DNA of 26,967 nt from assembly GCA_040006575.1 (NCBI GenBank), contig JBDTWS010000034.1, positions 1 to 26,967 on the forward strand, in the 5' to 3' direction. The notes below the pieces were generated by a model that was not told where the DNA came from, searched no databases, and worked only from the letters and a program-made list of their open reading frames with translations. This document shows, one piece after another, positions 1-7,171 of this stretch. Made by a program: the position numbers and the translations under genes. Origin of the DNA: UKL13-2 sp040006575. Lineage in GTDB: Bacteria; Pseudomonadota; Gammaproteobacteria; Burkholderiales; Usitatibacteraceae. The stretch's first letter is position 1, and every line of letters begins with the position of its first letter.

Positions 1-217
1 ACCACAGCAGTTCATGGATGATCGAGCGCAGATGCAGCTTCTTGGTCGTCAGCAGGGGAAATCCTTCGGCGAGATCGAAGCGCATCTGGTAGCCGAAGAC
101 CGAGCGCGTGCCGGTGCCTGTGCGGTCAGATTTTTCCGTGCCGTTTTCCAGCACATGACGCATGAGCGCCAGGTATTCCGTGTCGGCGGCGTTGTAGTGG
201 GGCGTGGTGGGAATCAT
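1..217 (-). CDS. thyA: Thymidylate synthase, N-terminal 72 residues (runs off window)
   Basis: Thymidylate synthase converts dUMP and methylene-tetrahydrofolate to dTMP and dihydrofolate in the cytoplasm. The reverse strand from the ATG at 217 reads MIPTTPHYNAADTEYLALM and continues with the family block RTGTGTRSVFGYQMRFDL, then FPLLTTKKLHLRSIIHELLW, which matches the start of bacterial ThyA almost exactly, including the early arginine of the phosphate-binding RTGTGT motif. The frame stays open to base 1, so the catalytic cysteine region lies outside the window. No strong Shine-Dalgarno precedes this ATG. It lies 125 bp downstream of the DHH gene on the same strand, so co-transcription is possible. 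Identification is secure; only the N-terminus is visible. Confidence 0.93.
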   Translation of the reverse strand, partial: MIPTTPHYNAADTEYLALMRHVLENGTEKSDRTGTGTRSVFGYQMRFDLAEGFPLLTTKKLHLRSIIHELLW

Positions 218-282
218 CGGGGATTTTCGGTACGGGAGTCGGTGTTGCAGGCGCTGCACGCGACGATGCGCAGTTTCATCAT
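214..282 (-). CDS. Possible 22-residue leader ORF overlapping the thyA start
   Basis: A short frame starting with two adjacent ATGs reads MMKLRIVACSACNTDSRTEN and ends in a TGA that shares bases with the thyA ATG (an ATGA overlap). It contains a CxxC pair. The geometry would allow translational coupling to thyA. There is no convincing ribosome binding site, and a 22-codon frame can occur by chance, so this is only a weak candidate. Confidence 0.2.
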   Translation of the reverse strand: MMKLRIVACSACNTDSRTENPR

Positions 283-296
283 TTTACCGAAATGAT
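278..296. repeat. AT-rich inverted repeat upstream of thyA
   Basis: ATCATTT and AAATGAT are perfect 7-bp arms around a 5-nt loop (TACCG), between the DHH gene and thyA on the minus strand. It is AT-rich with no T-run, so an operator or 5' leader hairpin fits better than a terminator. Its function is unknown. Confidence 0.4.
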
Positions 297-342
297 CGGG
301 TCGAAAAAGCACCTCGATTTGCGTGTGGATTCCTGCTGCAGC

Positions 343-1341
343 TCAGCCATACGTCTCTTCGAGTGCTGCGATCAGTTCGTCCAGCCGGCCAGGTTCAAAT
401 GCCTCGATGCCCGCCGCCGCAGCGCGGCCACCGCCACCGGGGAATCGTGTGGCAATTGTCGCGGCATCGCGTGGTGAGTGTTGGGGCGCGCGAATGCTGA
501 CGGTCATGCGTTGCGCTGCGTCCGCCGTAATCACGGCATGTGCGCGCTGCGGAAATGCATGCACCAGGTGATTGGCAAAGGCGCCGCTCACCCGGCGCGA
601 CCATGCGGCGTCCGGCAGCCGGTAGACAGCGGCGCGCAGGCTTTCGTGCGTCGCCGCGACGTCACAGGCCTCGGCCATATCTGATTCATAGCCTGCGTGC
701 AGGCGGGAAACGATTTCTTCATTGTCGATAAACTTGAATGGATCGGCGTACGGCTGCAGCTGCGCAGCCAGGTGTGCCGGATCGTAGTGCAGGTCAGAAA
801 CCGAATCACCATAGGCGTTGTAGTTGAGGCATTCACCCAGTTTCTGCAGCTGTGCGGCCTGAACTGGAGCGAGGCCTGCTTCGCGCGCCATCGCCTGCGC
901 GATTGCCGAAAGATTGTCGCCGAACGCGGCGGCAATGGCCCATTGGCGGTGGACGCCTTCACAATGCCGATCCACCAGCAGGCTGGAGCAGGAAACCGGA
1001 CTCTCATCAATGCGCGCGTGCAGTTGCGGGTGGTCCTGCATCAGGCCGGCACGATGATGATCGAAGTAATCGATATGGGCGCCTGCCGCCAGCAGCGAGT
1101 GAACTGCGTCGGCATTGCGGTCGAAAGAAATATCGAAGACGTGGATTTTCCATCCGTCTGCTACTGCATCCGTGGCGGCAAGCGCCGCAACCACGCGCGC
1201 CAGCAGCGCGATATCCCGCTTCACCCCCGTGACCAGCGTGACGTTTTCCATGGGCTCTGGATGCGCCAGCCGGAACTGGTGGCGCGCCAGCAGGCCGTCG
1301 GCGTCGACATTGAAAACGTCCCAGATGCGCTCGCGATTCAT
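343..1341 (-). CDS. DHH/DHHA1-family phosphoesterase-like protein
   Basis: A 332-residue cytoplasmic protein of the DHH phosphoesterase superfamily, metal-dependent enzymes that cleave phosphodiester bonds in small nucleotides, cyclic dinucleotides or nucleic acids. Visible signatures are an N-terminal FNVDADGL (motif I type aspartates), FDISFDRN (motif II aspartate), the defining DYFDHHRAG, AAAFGDN (motif IV aspartate) and a C-terminal glycine-rich GGGGRAAAAGIEAF segment matching the DHHA1 substrate-binding loop. The reading frame extends 15 codons further upstream, but I chose the internal ATG giving MNRERIWDVFNVDADG because motif I should sit close to the N-terminus; no strong ribosome binding site decides it. 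It is divergent from the aminopeptidase gene. The substrate cannot be told from sequence; this is not obviously RecJ or NrnA. Confidence 0.8.
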   Translation of the reverse strand: MNRERIWDVFNVDADGLLARHQFRLAHPEPMENVTLVTGVKRDIALLARVVAALAATDAVADGWKIHVFDISFDRNADAVHSLLAAGAHIDYFDHHRAGLMQDHPQLHARIDESPVSCSSLLVDRHCEGVHRQWAIAAAFGDNLSAIAQAMAREAGLAPVQAAQLQKLGECLNYNAYGDSVSDLHYDPAHLAAQLQPYADPFKFIDNEEIVSRLHAGYESDMAEACDVAATHESLRAAVYRLPDAAWSRRVSGAFANHLVHAFPQRAHAVITADAAQRMTVSIRAPQHSPRDAATIATRFPGGGGRAAAAGIEAFEPGRLDELIAALEETYG

Positions 1342-1419
1342 GCCGCATCTTATCGCGGCGCGGCAGCAGTTAGAATCCAGCCACAACTACTGCCCTGCTG
1401 CGGCAAGGAGAACACAACA

Positions 1420-2958
1420 ATGGCTAAAACCAAATCCGCTCGAGCGTCATCAAAACGTGAACCCGTATTCGTCATGCCTGAACCACCCCGGGTGAAGGCC
1501 GTTTCGCGTATCCCCGCGATGGAGGATTTTCCCGGCGATCATTTGCTGATCGTGTCGGCAAAAGACTTTCCCGTTGCGAAAATCCTTGCGCATGAATTGC
1601 GGCATCTCGTGCAATCGCGCGGGAAGCCAAAGTCAGTGTCAGCAAATGCGCCCGTCACCGATCCAGTCGCCGCGACCATCGGCGGCAGGCTGGTCGTTTG
1701 GGCGCAATGGGACGCTGAGTCATCTGCGTTCGCGCAACAGACGGCGATGCGCAAGGCGCTCGAACTATTGCTGAAAGAATGTCCGCAGGAAATTTCGATC
1801 GTCGTGCAGGCCGATGCGGCCGAGGACGAATGTGCGGCGCTTGCCACGTATGTCGCCGCCGTGAACAGCCAGTACAAGCTGGGCCGGCACACGCTTAAAA
1901 AAGTGGAGGCACACGCCACATTGCAGACAGTACAACTGTTCGGCACCAGCAAGAATTTTTCCGCGGCGCATCCGCTGGCTATCGCCCGGGGCAACCTGCT
2001 GTCTCGCAGCCTGACCTTGCGCTCGCCCAACGATCTCACGCCTGCGCGCTATCGACGCGACATTGCGAAACTGGCCTCCGCCGAGGGATGGACGGCGCGC
2101 GAATATCCGTACAAGGCGCTGCTGAAAGTGGGTGCCGGCGCGTTTTGCGCTGTGGCGCAAGGCAGCCCGGATCAGGTCGCCGCGATTGTCCACCTGACTT
2201 ATGCACCGAAGCACAAGTCCAAACACTTGCCGCATGTTTCGCTGGTAGGTAAGGGCATCTGCATGGACACCGGCGGGCACGGCCTCAAGAGTGCCAAGAG
2301 CATGTACGGAATGCATGAGGACATGAATGGTTCAGCGGTGGCGCTGGGCATACTCAAGGCGGCCGCGGATCTGCAAATGCCGGTGGTGATCGACGCGTGG
2401 CTGGCCATCGCGCAAAACCACATCGGCCCGCTGGCTTACCAGCCGGGCGATGTGGTGACTGCGCTGGATGGCACCACCATCGAAGTTGTACACACCGATG
2501 CGGAAGGCCGCATGGTGCTGGCCGATACATTGACGATGGCGGCGAAACGGAAGCCTGACCTGATGCTGGATTTCGCCACGCTCACCGGCGCCATGATGTA
2601 TGCAATGGGCACGCGCATGTCCGGTGTGTTCGCAAACCGGCCCGCGCTGGGGGAGGGCGCCGTGGCGGGAGGCGTGGCCAGCGGTGAACGTGTGTCGCTG
2701 TTTCCGATGGATCCAGACTACGACGCCGCGCTGGAGAGCAAGGTGGCCGACGTCAAGCAGTGCCTGGTGTCGAGCGAAGCGGACGCGATCTATGCAGCAC
2801 GATTCCTCTCGCGATTCGTTGGAGACGTGCCGTGGATACACATGGATTTGTCGGCGTATCGCAATGAAGGCGGACTGGGCGCGGTGAGCGATGACCTCAG
2901 CGGATTCGGCGTCGCATGGGGTGTGGCGCAGGTGGAAAATTTGTCAAGGCGCGGCTAG
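1420..2958 (+). CDS. M17 leucyl aminopeptidase family protein
   Basis: A 512-residue cytosolic metallo-exopeptidase of family M17 (leucine aminopeptidase), which removes N-terminal residues from peptides using two divalent metal ions. All metal ligands of E. coli PepA are present with a constant offset of eight: Lys278, Asp283, Asp301, Asp360 and Glu362; the catalytic Lys290 and Arg364 are also present. The signature NTDAEGRL appears here as HTDAEGRMVLADTL. The start is fixed by AAGGAG nine bases ahead of the ATG, giving MAKTKSARASSKREP. A much longer frame continues upstream to about 697, but that part is antisense to the DHH gene and has no family similarity. The N-terminal domain is divergent, so whether it forms PepA-like hexamers or has the PepA DNA-binding role is unknown. 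Confidence 0.9.
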   Translation: MAKTKSARASSKREPVFVMPEPPRVKAVSRIPAMEDFPGDHLLIVSAKDFPVAKILAHELRHLVQSRGKPKSVSANAPVTDPVAATIGGRLVVWAQWDAESSAFAQQTAMRKALELLLKECPQEISIVVQADAAEDECAALATYVAAVNSQYKLGRHTLKKVEAHATLQTVQLFGTSKNFSAAHPLAIARGNLLSRSLTLRSPNDLTPARYRRDIAKLASAEGWTAREYPYKALLKVGAGAFCAVAQGSPDQVAAIVHLTYAPKHKSKHLPHVSLVGKGICMDTGGHGLKSAKSMYGMHEDMNGSAVALGILKAAADLQMPVVIDAWLAIAQNHIGPLAYQPGDVVTALDGTTIEVVHTDAEGRMVLADTLTMAAKRKPDLMLDFATLTGAMMYAMGTRMSGVFANRPALGEGAVAGGVASGERVSLFPMDPDYDAALESKVADVKQCLVSSEADAIYAARFLSRFVGDVPWIHMDLSAYRNEGGLGAVSDDLSGFGVAWGVAQVENLSRRG

Positions 2959-2984
2959 CGCACGTCGTCGCAAAACGACAACAT

Positions 2985-3007
2985 TGGCGCTTACGAACGT
3001 AGCGCCA
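2985..3007 (+). terminator. Hairpin after the aminopeptidase gene
   Basis: TGGCGC pairs with GCGCCA, with a further TAC/GTA inside and one bulged T, beginning 27 bp past the aminopeptidase stop. No T-run follows, so it may be a pause or 3'-end-stabilising hairpin rather than an intrinsic terminator. Confidence 0.35.
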
Positions 3008-3077
3008 TACACCTACATCCCGCGTGACCGTGTGGTCTTAAAGTTAAGTCTTCAAGCAACTGATACGGAGACTGAAC

Positions 3078-3596
3078 ATGACCACTTCCACCGAAAATCC
3101 GCGCGAAACACTGTGGCGCCTGATCAAGGACATTCGCTTCGCGATGTTCACCACGCGTCATGCCAACGGCCACCTGCATTCGCGGCCCATGACGACCCAG
3201 AACAAGTCCATCGACGAAAGGGAGTCCCTATGGTTTTTCATGTCGCGTCGCGGTGAGCCGGTTGCGGATTTGGAAGCGCAACACCAGGTGAATATCACTT
3301 ATGCCGATCCCGGCAAGGACAGCTACGTATCAGTGTCGGGTTCTGCCGGTGTCGTCGAAGACACGGCAATGAAACAGGCGCTCTGGAGCAAGCTGAACGA
3401 AGCATGGTTTCCCGGCGGCGTAACGGATCCCGATCTCGCATTGGTGCAAGTGAAAATCACCCACGCGCATTATTGGGATGTCGAAGCCAGCAAGATCGTC
3501 CAGCTATACAAAATGGCCAAGGCGTCGATCACCGGCACACCGCCCAAGGATATGGGCCGCGAAGCCGAAATCCGCATGTCCGGCACACATCACTAA
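3078..3596 (+). CDS. Pyridoxamine 5'-phosphate oxidase-related protein (general stress protein 26 type)
   Basis: A 172-residue protein with the split-barrel flavin-binding fold of the PNPOx-like superfamily, closest in layout to general stress protein 26 (YdaG type). Typical segments are LIKDIRFAMFTTRHANGHLH, the strand with SRPMTTQ, ESLWFFMSR, VNITYADPGKDSYVSVSG and the C-terminal HAHYWDVEASKIVQLYKMAKA. Family members bind FMN or F420-like cofactors, but most GSP26 proteins have no proven reaction. GGAG lies about eight bases before the ATG. It is not obviously in an operon: 119 bp separate it from the aminopeptidase and 118 bp from the next small gene. Confidence 0.85.
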   Translation: MTTSTENPRETLWRLIKDIRFAMFTTRHANGHLHSRPMTTQNKSIDERESLWFFMSRRGEPVADLEAQHQVNITYADPGKDSYVSVSGSAGVVEDTAMKQALWSKLNEAWFPGGVTDPDLALVQVKITHAHYWDVEASKIVQLYKMAKASITGTPPKDMGREAEIRMSGTHH

Positions 3597-3714
3597 ACCA
3601 CGATGCGCACAACATAGACTCGAGCATCGCTGCGCTTCTCCAGCCATTTATGGCTCGTGAGGCGCGCCAATGCTGGAGTCCAGTGCTACGTTCCAGACCT
3701 CACAGGAGAAGACC

Positions 3715-3924
3715 ATGAAAACTACCGGTGAAAAACCGTCCGGCAACCTGCCGGACGCGCGCGAAAAACCACGGCAGGCGCCGGATCGACATCCGGATGG
3801 CGGCGACCAAGGCGGCAACGTGAGCCCGGGCCCGAGACCGCACTCGCTCGGAGACGATGACCAAGATCCATTTCCGCCCAAGGACACTGATCCCATTCCA
3901 CGGCGCGATCCGCACAGTCGCTGA
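3715..3924 (+). CDS. Small proline- and aspartate-rich hypothetical protein
   Basis: A 69-residue frame preceded by AGGAGAA at about eight bases, beginning MKTTGEKPSGNLPDAREK and ending PIPRRDPHSR. It is rich in Pro, Asp, Gly, Arg and Lys with no hydrophobic stretch, so it is predicted to be disordered and soluble. I do not recognise a family. The good ribosome binding site and the downstream same-strand gene 17 bp away favour a real gene. A longer in-frame start at 3670 has no such site. Confidence 0.5.
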   Translation: MKTTGEKPSGNLPDAREKPRQAPDRHPDGGDQGGNVSPGPRPHSLGDDDQDPFPPKDTDPIPRRDPHSR

Positions 3925-3941
3925 GTTCCAGCAAAAACGTC

Positions 3942-4187
3942 ATGGCGATTTTCCCGCACGAGTATCGCGAGCACAGCATTTTCCCCCGCGTCACTGGACC
4001 GTTCAAAGGTCCGTGGGAGGCGAGCTTCGTCATTTACCGCAATGGCAGCAACGGCTCCGCGCTGTTGGTGTGCCAGGGTGTGCTGGAGGGGGAATATGCA
4101 TCCATCGATGCAGCGTATACGGCCGCGCATGAGGAAGCCATGAGGCAACTGCGAATGATGTTGGAAGAAACGCACAACCAAGCGTGA
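3942..4187 (+). CDS. Small hypothetical protein
   Basis: An 81-residue frame starting MAIFPHEYREHSIFPRVTGP, with a central beta-rich stretch (WEASFVIYRNGS, SALLVCQGVLEGEY) and a C-terminal helical segment (DAAYTAAHEEAMRQLRMMLE). No signal peptide, membrane segment or recognised domain. It follows the 69-residue ORF by 17 bp and is closed by a strong hairpin at 4195, so the two may form a small transcription unit. No clear Shine-Dalgarno is seen before the ATG. Confidence 0.55.
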   Translation: MAIFPHEYREHSIFPRVTGPFKGPWEASFVIYRNGSNGSALLVCQGVLEGEYASIDAAYTAAHEEAMRQLRMMLEETHNQA

Positions 4188-4194
4188 ACGAAAA

Positions 4195-4232
4195 AAATAT
4201 GCCGCTTGCCTGGCGTGGCAAGCGGCATATTT
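4195..4232. terminator. 16-bp perfect hairpin between convergent genes
   Basis: AAATATGCCGCTTGCC and its exact complement enclose a 6-nt loop (TGGCGT). It begins 8 bp after the plus-strand stop at 4187. The plus-strand exit is only ATATTTACAG, whereas the minus-strand exit runs through seven T residues, so it may act on both strands. Confidence 0.7.
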
Positions 4233-4393
4233 ACAGTACTAGCGGTTTGAAGCGGGCGTGTCCGAACTCATTAAGCAAAGTCGGCAGCAGGTCTTCAGTG
4301 CATCATGACCCTGCAGGGCGTTCCAAGCAGTCAGGCGTCGCCGCAATCGATTGTGGGAGGGCACTGTCGGCGGATAACGACAGCGCACAAATT

Positions 4394-4418
4394 AAAAGAC
4401 CGCCAGCGGCGGCCTTTT
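4394..4418 (-). terminator. Rho-independent terminator of the DUF4142 gene
   Basis: Read on the minus strand it is AAAAGGCCGCC, loop GCT, then GGCGGTCTTTTAAT, with one mismatch. It sits about 20 bp beyond the stop of the gene ending at 4438, with A and T tracts on either side, a classic intrinsic terminator. Confidence 0.8.
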
Positions 4419-4437
4419 CGGAAGCGGGGAGTCCGGG

Positions 4438-5037
4438 TCAGAAGCCTTTTGCCGACTTCACGCCTTCCACATGTTTCAAATGCATTTCCAATGTAGGGAG
4501 CGTCCTGGTGGCGAACTCCTTCAAATCAAGATTCCCGCCTTTTGCGGACTCTTCCTTGAAGAGTGCGACGGCCTTGCGGTGTTCATCGAGTTGCTGGTTC
4601 ACATAGGCTTTGTCGAATGCCTTGCCATTCAATGCGGCGAGATTGCTGGCGACGGACTTGTACGCAGGTGGTGTGTCCTTGGAAGGCGTCAGGCCTGCCT
4701 TGTTGGCGGCGGAGGTCAAGTCATTGCCGGCCTTGCTGTGATCGTCGACCATCTTCTGGGCAAAGGCTTTCACCTCGGCGGAGGACGCTTTGCGCAGCGC
4801 CATATTGCCGGCATCCACTTCCGCATTCCCTGCCTGCGATGCTTCCATGACGAACTTCTTGTCCAGGGGCGCGGCGTTCTGGCTGTGCGGGGGATCTTTC
4901 GGCGCGGCGGTATTTTCCTGGGCGAACGCGGGCAAGGGATTGCCTGACATGACGGTGATGGCCACAAGGGTGGCAAACATGTACACCGCGGAGAGCAAGG
5001 AAAGGGCGGCGATGGCGAGGGGCGATTTGATTTTCAC
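4438..5037 (-). CDS. DUF4142 exported protein (ferritin-like helical bundle)
   Basis: A 199-residue protein with an N-terminal hydrophobic signal segment (PLAIAALSLLSAVYMFATLV) followed by an AFAQ-type cleavage region and an Ala/Pro-rich linker. The mature part carries the DUF4142 pattern: DKKFVMEASQAGNAEVDAG, then SSAEVKAFAQKMVDDHSKAG, NLAALNGKAFDKAYVNQQLD and a C-terminal FATRTLPTLEMHLKHVEG. DUF4142 proteins are predicted periplasmic or outer-membrane four-helix bundles of unknown function. The start is a GTG, chosen because AGGA lies seven bases upstream and it gives a complete signal peptide. The gene ends in its own terminator and is transcribed away from the ArsR operon. Confidence 0.85.
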   Translation of the reverse strand: MKIKSPLAIAALSLLSAVYMFATLVAITVMSGNPLPAFAQENTAAPKDPPHSQNAAPLDKKFVMEASQAGNAEVDAGNMALRKASSAEVKAFAQKMVDDHSKAGNDLTSAANKAGLTPSKDTPPAYKSVASNLAALNGKAFDKAYVNQQLDEHRKAVALFKEESAKGGNLDLKEFATRTLPTLEMHLKHVEGVKSAKGF

Positions 5038-5177
5038 GGGGAATTCCTGCGGTTAGGGGACAACGAATGTCATATTTTCCTCGGGCAACGTGACCGTGGA
5101 AGTAGGCACCGGTCCTAACGCCATGTCAGCGAATTCTGACGTCGGCATATGACGGGAATCGGGCACAAACTTAGCCA

Positions 5178-5221
5178 TTGACCTAAGTAATTCATGCGGA
5201 TATAGTTAGGTATATGCCTAA
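5178..5221 (+). promoter_or_regulatory. arsR promoter with operator palindrome over the start codon
   Basis: TTGACC (5178-5183) and TATAGT (5201-5206) are 17 bp apart, a good sigma-70 promoter. The palindrome TTAGGTATATGCCTAA (5206-5221) begins at the last base of the -10 box and contains the arsR ATG (5214). ACCTAA at 5181-5186 is a further inverted copy of the half-site overlapping the -35 box. Transcription would start about at the ATG, implying a leaderless message and autorepression. Confidence 0.6.
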
Positions 5222-5552
5222 CCAATCCATTCCGCTTGATCGTGTGTTTTATGCGCTTGCCGATTCCACCCGGCGTGCCGTCCTGGAACGCTTAAGTGCC
5301 GGGCCCGCGCCGGTGAGCGAACTTGCACTGCCATTCGACATGGCGCTGCCATCGTTCACCCAGCATCTGAATGTGCTGGAGGGTTGCGGCCTCGTGAGTT
5401 CGGAAAAAAACGGACGTGTGCGCACCTATCAACTCACGCCCAAAACTCTGGAAGCGGCCGAAGGGTGGATGAGTGACCAGCGATCCGCATGGGACGCGCG
5501 CCTCAACCAGCTCGACAGTTACCTGCTCAAAATGAAAAGGAAGAAAAAATGA
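5214..5552 (+). CDS. ArsR/SmtB-family winged-helix repressor
   Basis: A 112-residue winged-helix DNA-binding protein beginning MPNQSIPLDRVFYALADSTR. ADSTRRAVLERLSAGPAPVSE, PSFTQHLNVLEGCGLVSSEK and GRVRTYQLTPKTLE match the ArsR helix-turn-helix and wing. It lacks the Cys-rich ELCVCDL metal site of ArsR/SmtB metal sensors; the only Cys is in LEGCGLV. Repressors of this kind are commonly paired with an AHSA1/SRPBCC gene, and here the stop overlaps the next start (ATGA). No Shine-Dalgarno is visible before the ATG, consistent with a leaderless transcript. The inducer is unknown. Confidence 0.9.
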   Translation: MPNQSIPLDRVFYALADSTRRAVLERLSAGPAPVSELALPFDMALPSFTQHLNVLEGCGLVSSEKNGRVRTYQLTPKTLEAAEGWMSDQRSAWDARLNQLDSYLLKMKRKKK

Positions 5553-6058
5553 ATCACCCTGCGTATCGGCCGGACCCGAAGCTCGACCTGGTGCTTGAGC
5601 GTGTCGTTGATGTGCCGCCTGAGCTGGTGTGGGCGGCCTGGACTGAGCCCGAACATCTCATGCACTGGTTCACGCCGCTGCCGTGGAAAACGGTCGCCTG
5701 CAAAATCGACTTGCGGCCGGGCGGGTTGTTTCATACCGTCATGGAATCGCCGGAAGGAAAGCAATTTCCCTCCGATGGCTGCTACCTTGCCGTCGAGCCC
5801 AATCGCATGCTCGCCTGGACAAACGTGCTGGCGCCCGGTTTTCGCCCGACCGATCCCGCGGCCAATCGCCAAAAGGATTGCTTCAAGATTTTTTTCACGG
5901 CGGTTATTTCGCTCGAGCCGCACGGCGCAGGCACGAAGTACACGGCGCTGGTCATGCATCGCGATGAACAGGAGCGCAACCAGCACGAGAAAATGGGATT
6001 CAATGACGGCTGGGGAACCGCGCTCGACCAGCTGGTGGCGTATATGAAAGGGCGCTAG
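5549..6058 (+). CDS. SRPBCC (AHSA1-like) family protein
   Basis: A 169-residue protein of the START/Bet v1-like (SRPBCC) fold, AHSA1 branch. RVVDVPPELVWAAWTEPEHL, HWFTPLPWKTVACKIDLRPG, GGLFHTVMESPEG and the C-terminal GFNDGWGTALDQLVAYMKGR are typical. The fold makes a hydrophobic cavity for small ligands; no reaction is known for this subgroup. The start ATG at 5549 overlaps the arsR stop and has an AAGGAAG site inside the end of arsR; the longer frame from 5489 is antecedent read-through. Translational coupling suggests that the ArsR repressor controls it and that both respond to the same unknown ligand. Confidence 0.9.
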   Translation: MNHPAYRPDPKLDLVLERVVDVPPELVWAAWTEPEHLMHWFTPLPWKTVACKIDLRPGGLFHTVMESPEGKQFPSDGCYLAVEPNRMLAWTNVLAPGFRPTDPAANRQKDCFKIFFTAVISLEPHGAGTKYTALVMHRDEQERNQHEKMGFNDGWGTALDQLVAYMKGR

Positions 6059-6067
6059 CGACGGGCA

Positions 6068-6541
6068 TCAGGGGTGGGGATGTATGTTGTCCACCCAGTA
6101 CACGGCTTCGGGATTTTCCACGACCGGGATATCCAGGTTCACCACCACGGGATCCTGCCCGCTGCGCAACAGAACGCACTCCAGCGCCTCGTTTTCGTTG
6201 GCATTGATTTCCTGGTGGGGAACGTACGGCGGGACATAAATGAAATCGCCCGGTCCCGCTTCAGCGACGAATTCCAGCCGATCCCCCCAACGCATCCGCG
6301 CACGACCCTTGACGACATAAATGACGCTCTCCACCGGCCCGTGATGATGCGCGCCGGTCTTGGCGTTTGGATGGATCGTGACCGTGCCGGCCCAGATTTT
6401 CTCGGCACCGACGCGCGCGAAATTGACTGCGGCGGCCCGCGACATGCCGGGCGTTTGCGGCGTGTTGCCGTCGAGCGAATCAGCCGGAATGACACGCACG
6501 CCGTGCTGGCGCCATTGCATGGATTTCGTTTCGTCGCTCAT
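6068..6541 (-). CDS. Cupin-domain protein
   Basis: A 157-residue single-domain cupin. Motif 1 is GAHHHGPVESVIYVVKG, giving the HxH, Glu and Gly pattern of a metal site; motif 2 is PGDFIYVPPYVPHQEIN, giving the third histidine and the conserved Pro and Asn. Such proteins bind Fe, Mn, Ni or Zn; the reaction cannot be assigned. The start is supported by GGGAGG six bases ahead of the ATG. It converges with the SRPBCC gene, with only 9 bp between the stops and no room for a separate terminator. Confidence 0.88.
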   Translation of the reverse strand: MSDETKSMQWRQHGVRVIPADSLDGNTPQTPGMSRAAAVNFARVGAEKIWAGTVTIHPNAKTGAHHHGPVESVIYVVKGRARMRWGDRLEFVAEAGPGDFIYVPPYVPHQEINANENEALECVLLRSGQDPVVVNLDIPVVENPEAVYWVDNIHPHP

Positions 6542-6557
6542 CGATGCCTCCCTAGTG

Positions 6558-6593
6558 CGGCTATTCTAGCCGAGCACTTTTCGCCTGGGTCAA
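6558..6593 (-). promoter_or_regulatory. Possible cupin promoter with inverted repeat
   Basis: On the minus strand TTGACC (6593-6588) and TAGAAT (6568-6563) are separated by 19 bp, longer than ideal. The -10 box lies inside the inverted repeat CGGCTA-N3-TAGCCG (6558-6572), a possible operator 17 bp before the cupin ATG. Confidence 0.35.
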
Positions 6594-6632
6594 ACCATTC
6601 TTTCAAGAGGCGACGACGGACAGCACAATGCA

Positions 6633-6672
6633 CAACGGGCATGGCGGAGAAATTCTTCCGCCATGCCCGTTG
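6633..6672. terminator. 16-bp perfect hairpin after the VOC gene
   Basis: CAACGGGCATGGCGGA and its exact complement flank an 8-nt loop. It starts 14 bp past the stop of the minus-strand VOC gene. There is no T-run on either side, so it may be a processing or stability hairpin, or a weak terminator. Confidence 0.5.
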
Positions 6673-6685
6673 ATGAATCTGCCGA

Positions 6686-7171
6686 TCAGTTTTGCGTGCA
6701 GGGCTGCTGCGGCATATTACGCATCGCTTCCATCATCTGTTCCGGCGTGAGATCGCGCTTGTGCGTGGCGATCGACCACATGTGGCCGAACGGATCTTCC
6801 AGGACACCATAGCGGTCGCCCCAGAAAGCGTCGTCGATCGGCATCTTGATGGTGGCGCCGGCGGCGACGGCACGCTTGAATAGTGCATCGGCGTCCTCGA
6901 CATAAACGTGAATCGTGACCGCCGAACCCTTCGGCGCCTTCGGGCCAAACGCACCCCAGTCCGGAAACTCATCGACCAGCATGACGGCCGAATCGCCGAT
7001 CTTGATTTGCGCGTGCATCAGTTTGCCGCCGGGGCCGGGCATGCGCGCAATCTCGGTGGCGTTGAAAGCTTTCTTGTAGAACTCGATGGCATCGGCAGCA
7101 CCCGCGCATACCAGGTGCGGGGTGATGGTGCGGAAGCCGTCGGGGATGGGTTTTACTTGGGGCGTAGTCAT
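6686..7171 (-). CDS. VOC-family (PhnB/glyoxalase-like) protein
   Basis: A 161-residue vicinal-oxygen-chelate protein, PhnB-like. TPHLVCAGAADAIEFYKKAF, GKLMHAQIKIGDSAVMLVDE, SAVTIHVYVEDADALFKRAV, then FWGDRYGVLEDPFGHMWSIA and ATHKRDLTPEQM follow the two beta-alpha-beta-beta-beta repeats of this fold. The PhnB branch is often annotated as glyoxalase or 3-demethylubiquinone methyltransferase-like, but without an established reaction. AGGAG nine bases before the ATG supports the start. A strong hairpin follows the gene and a 377-bp non-coding region separates it from the divergent amidohydrolase. Confidence 0.88.
   Translation of the reverse strand: MTTPQVKPIPDGFRTITPHLVCAGAADAIEFYKKAFNATEIARMPGPGGKLMHAQIKIGDSAVMLVDEFPDWGAFGPKAPKGSAVTIHVYVEDADALFKRAVAAGATIKMPIDDAFWGDRYGVLEDPFGHMWSIATHKRDLTPEQMMEAMRNMPQQPCTQN

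Noticed and set aside
697..1419. Long upstream extension of the aminopeptidase reading frame
   Set aside because: It is antisense to the DHH phosphoesterase, shows no family similarity, and a good ribosome binding site marks the start at 1420.
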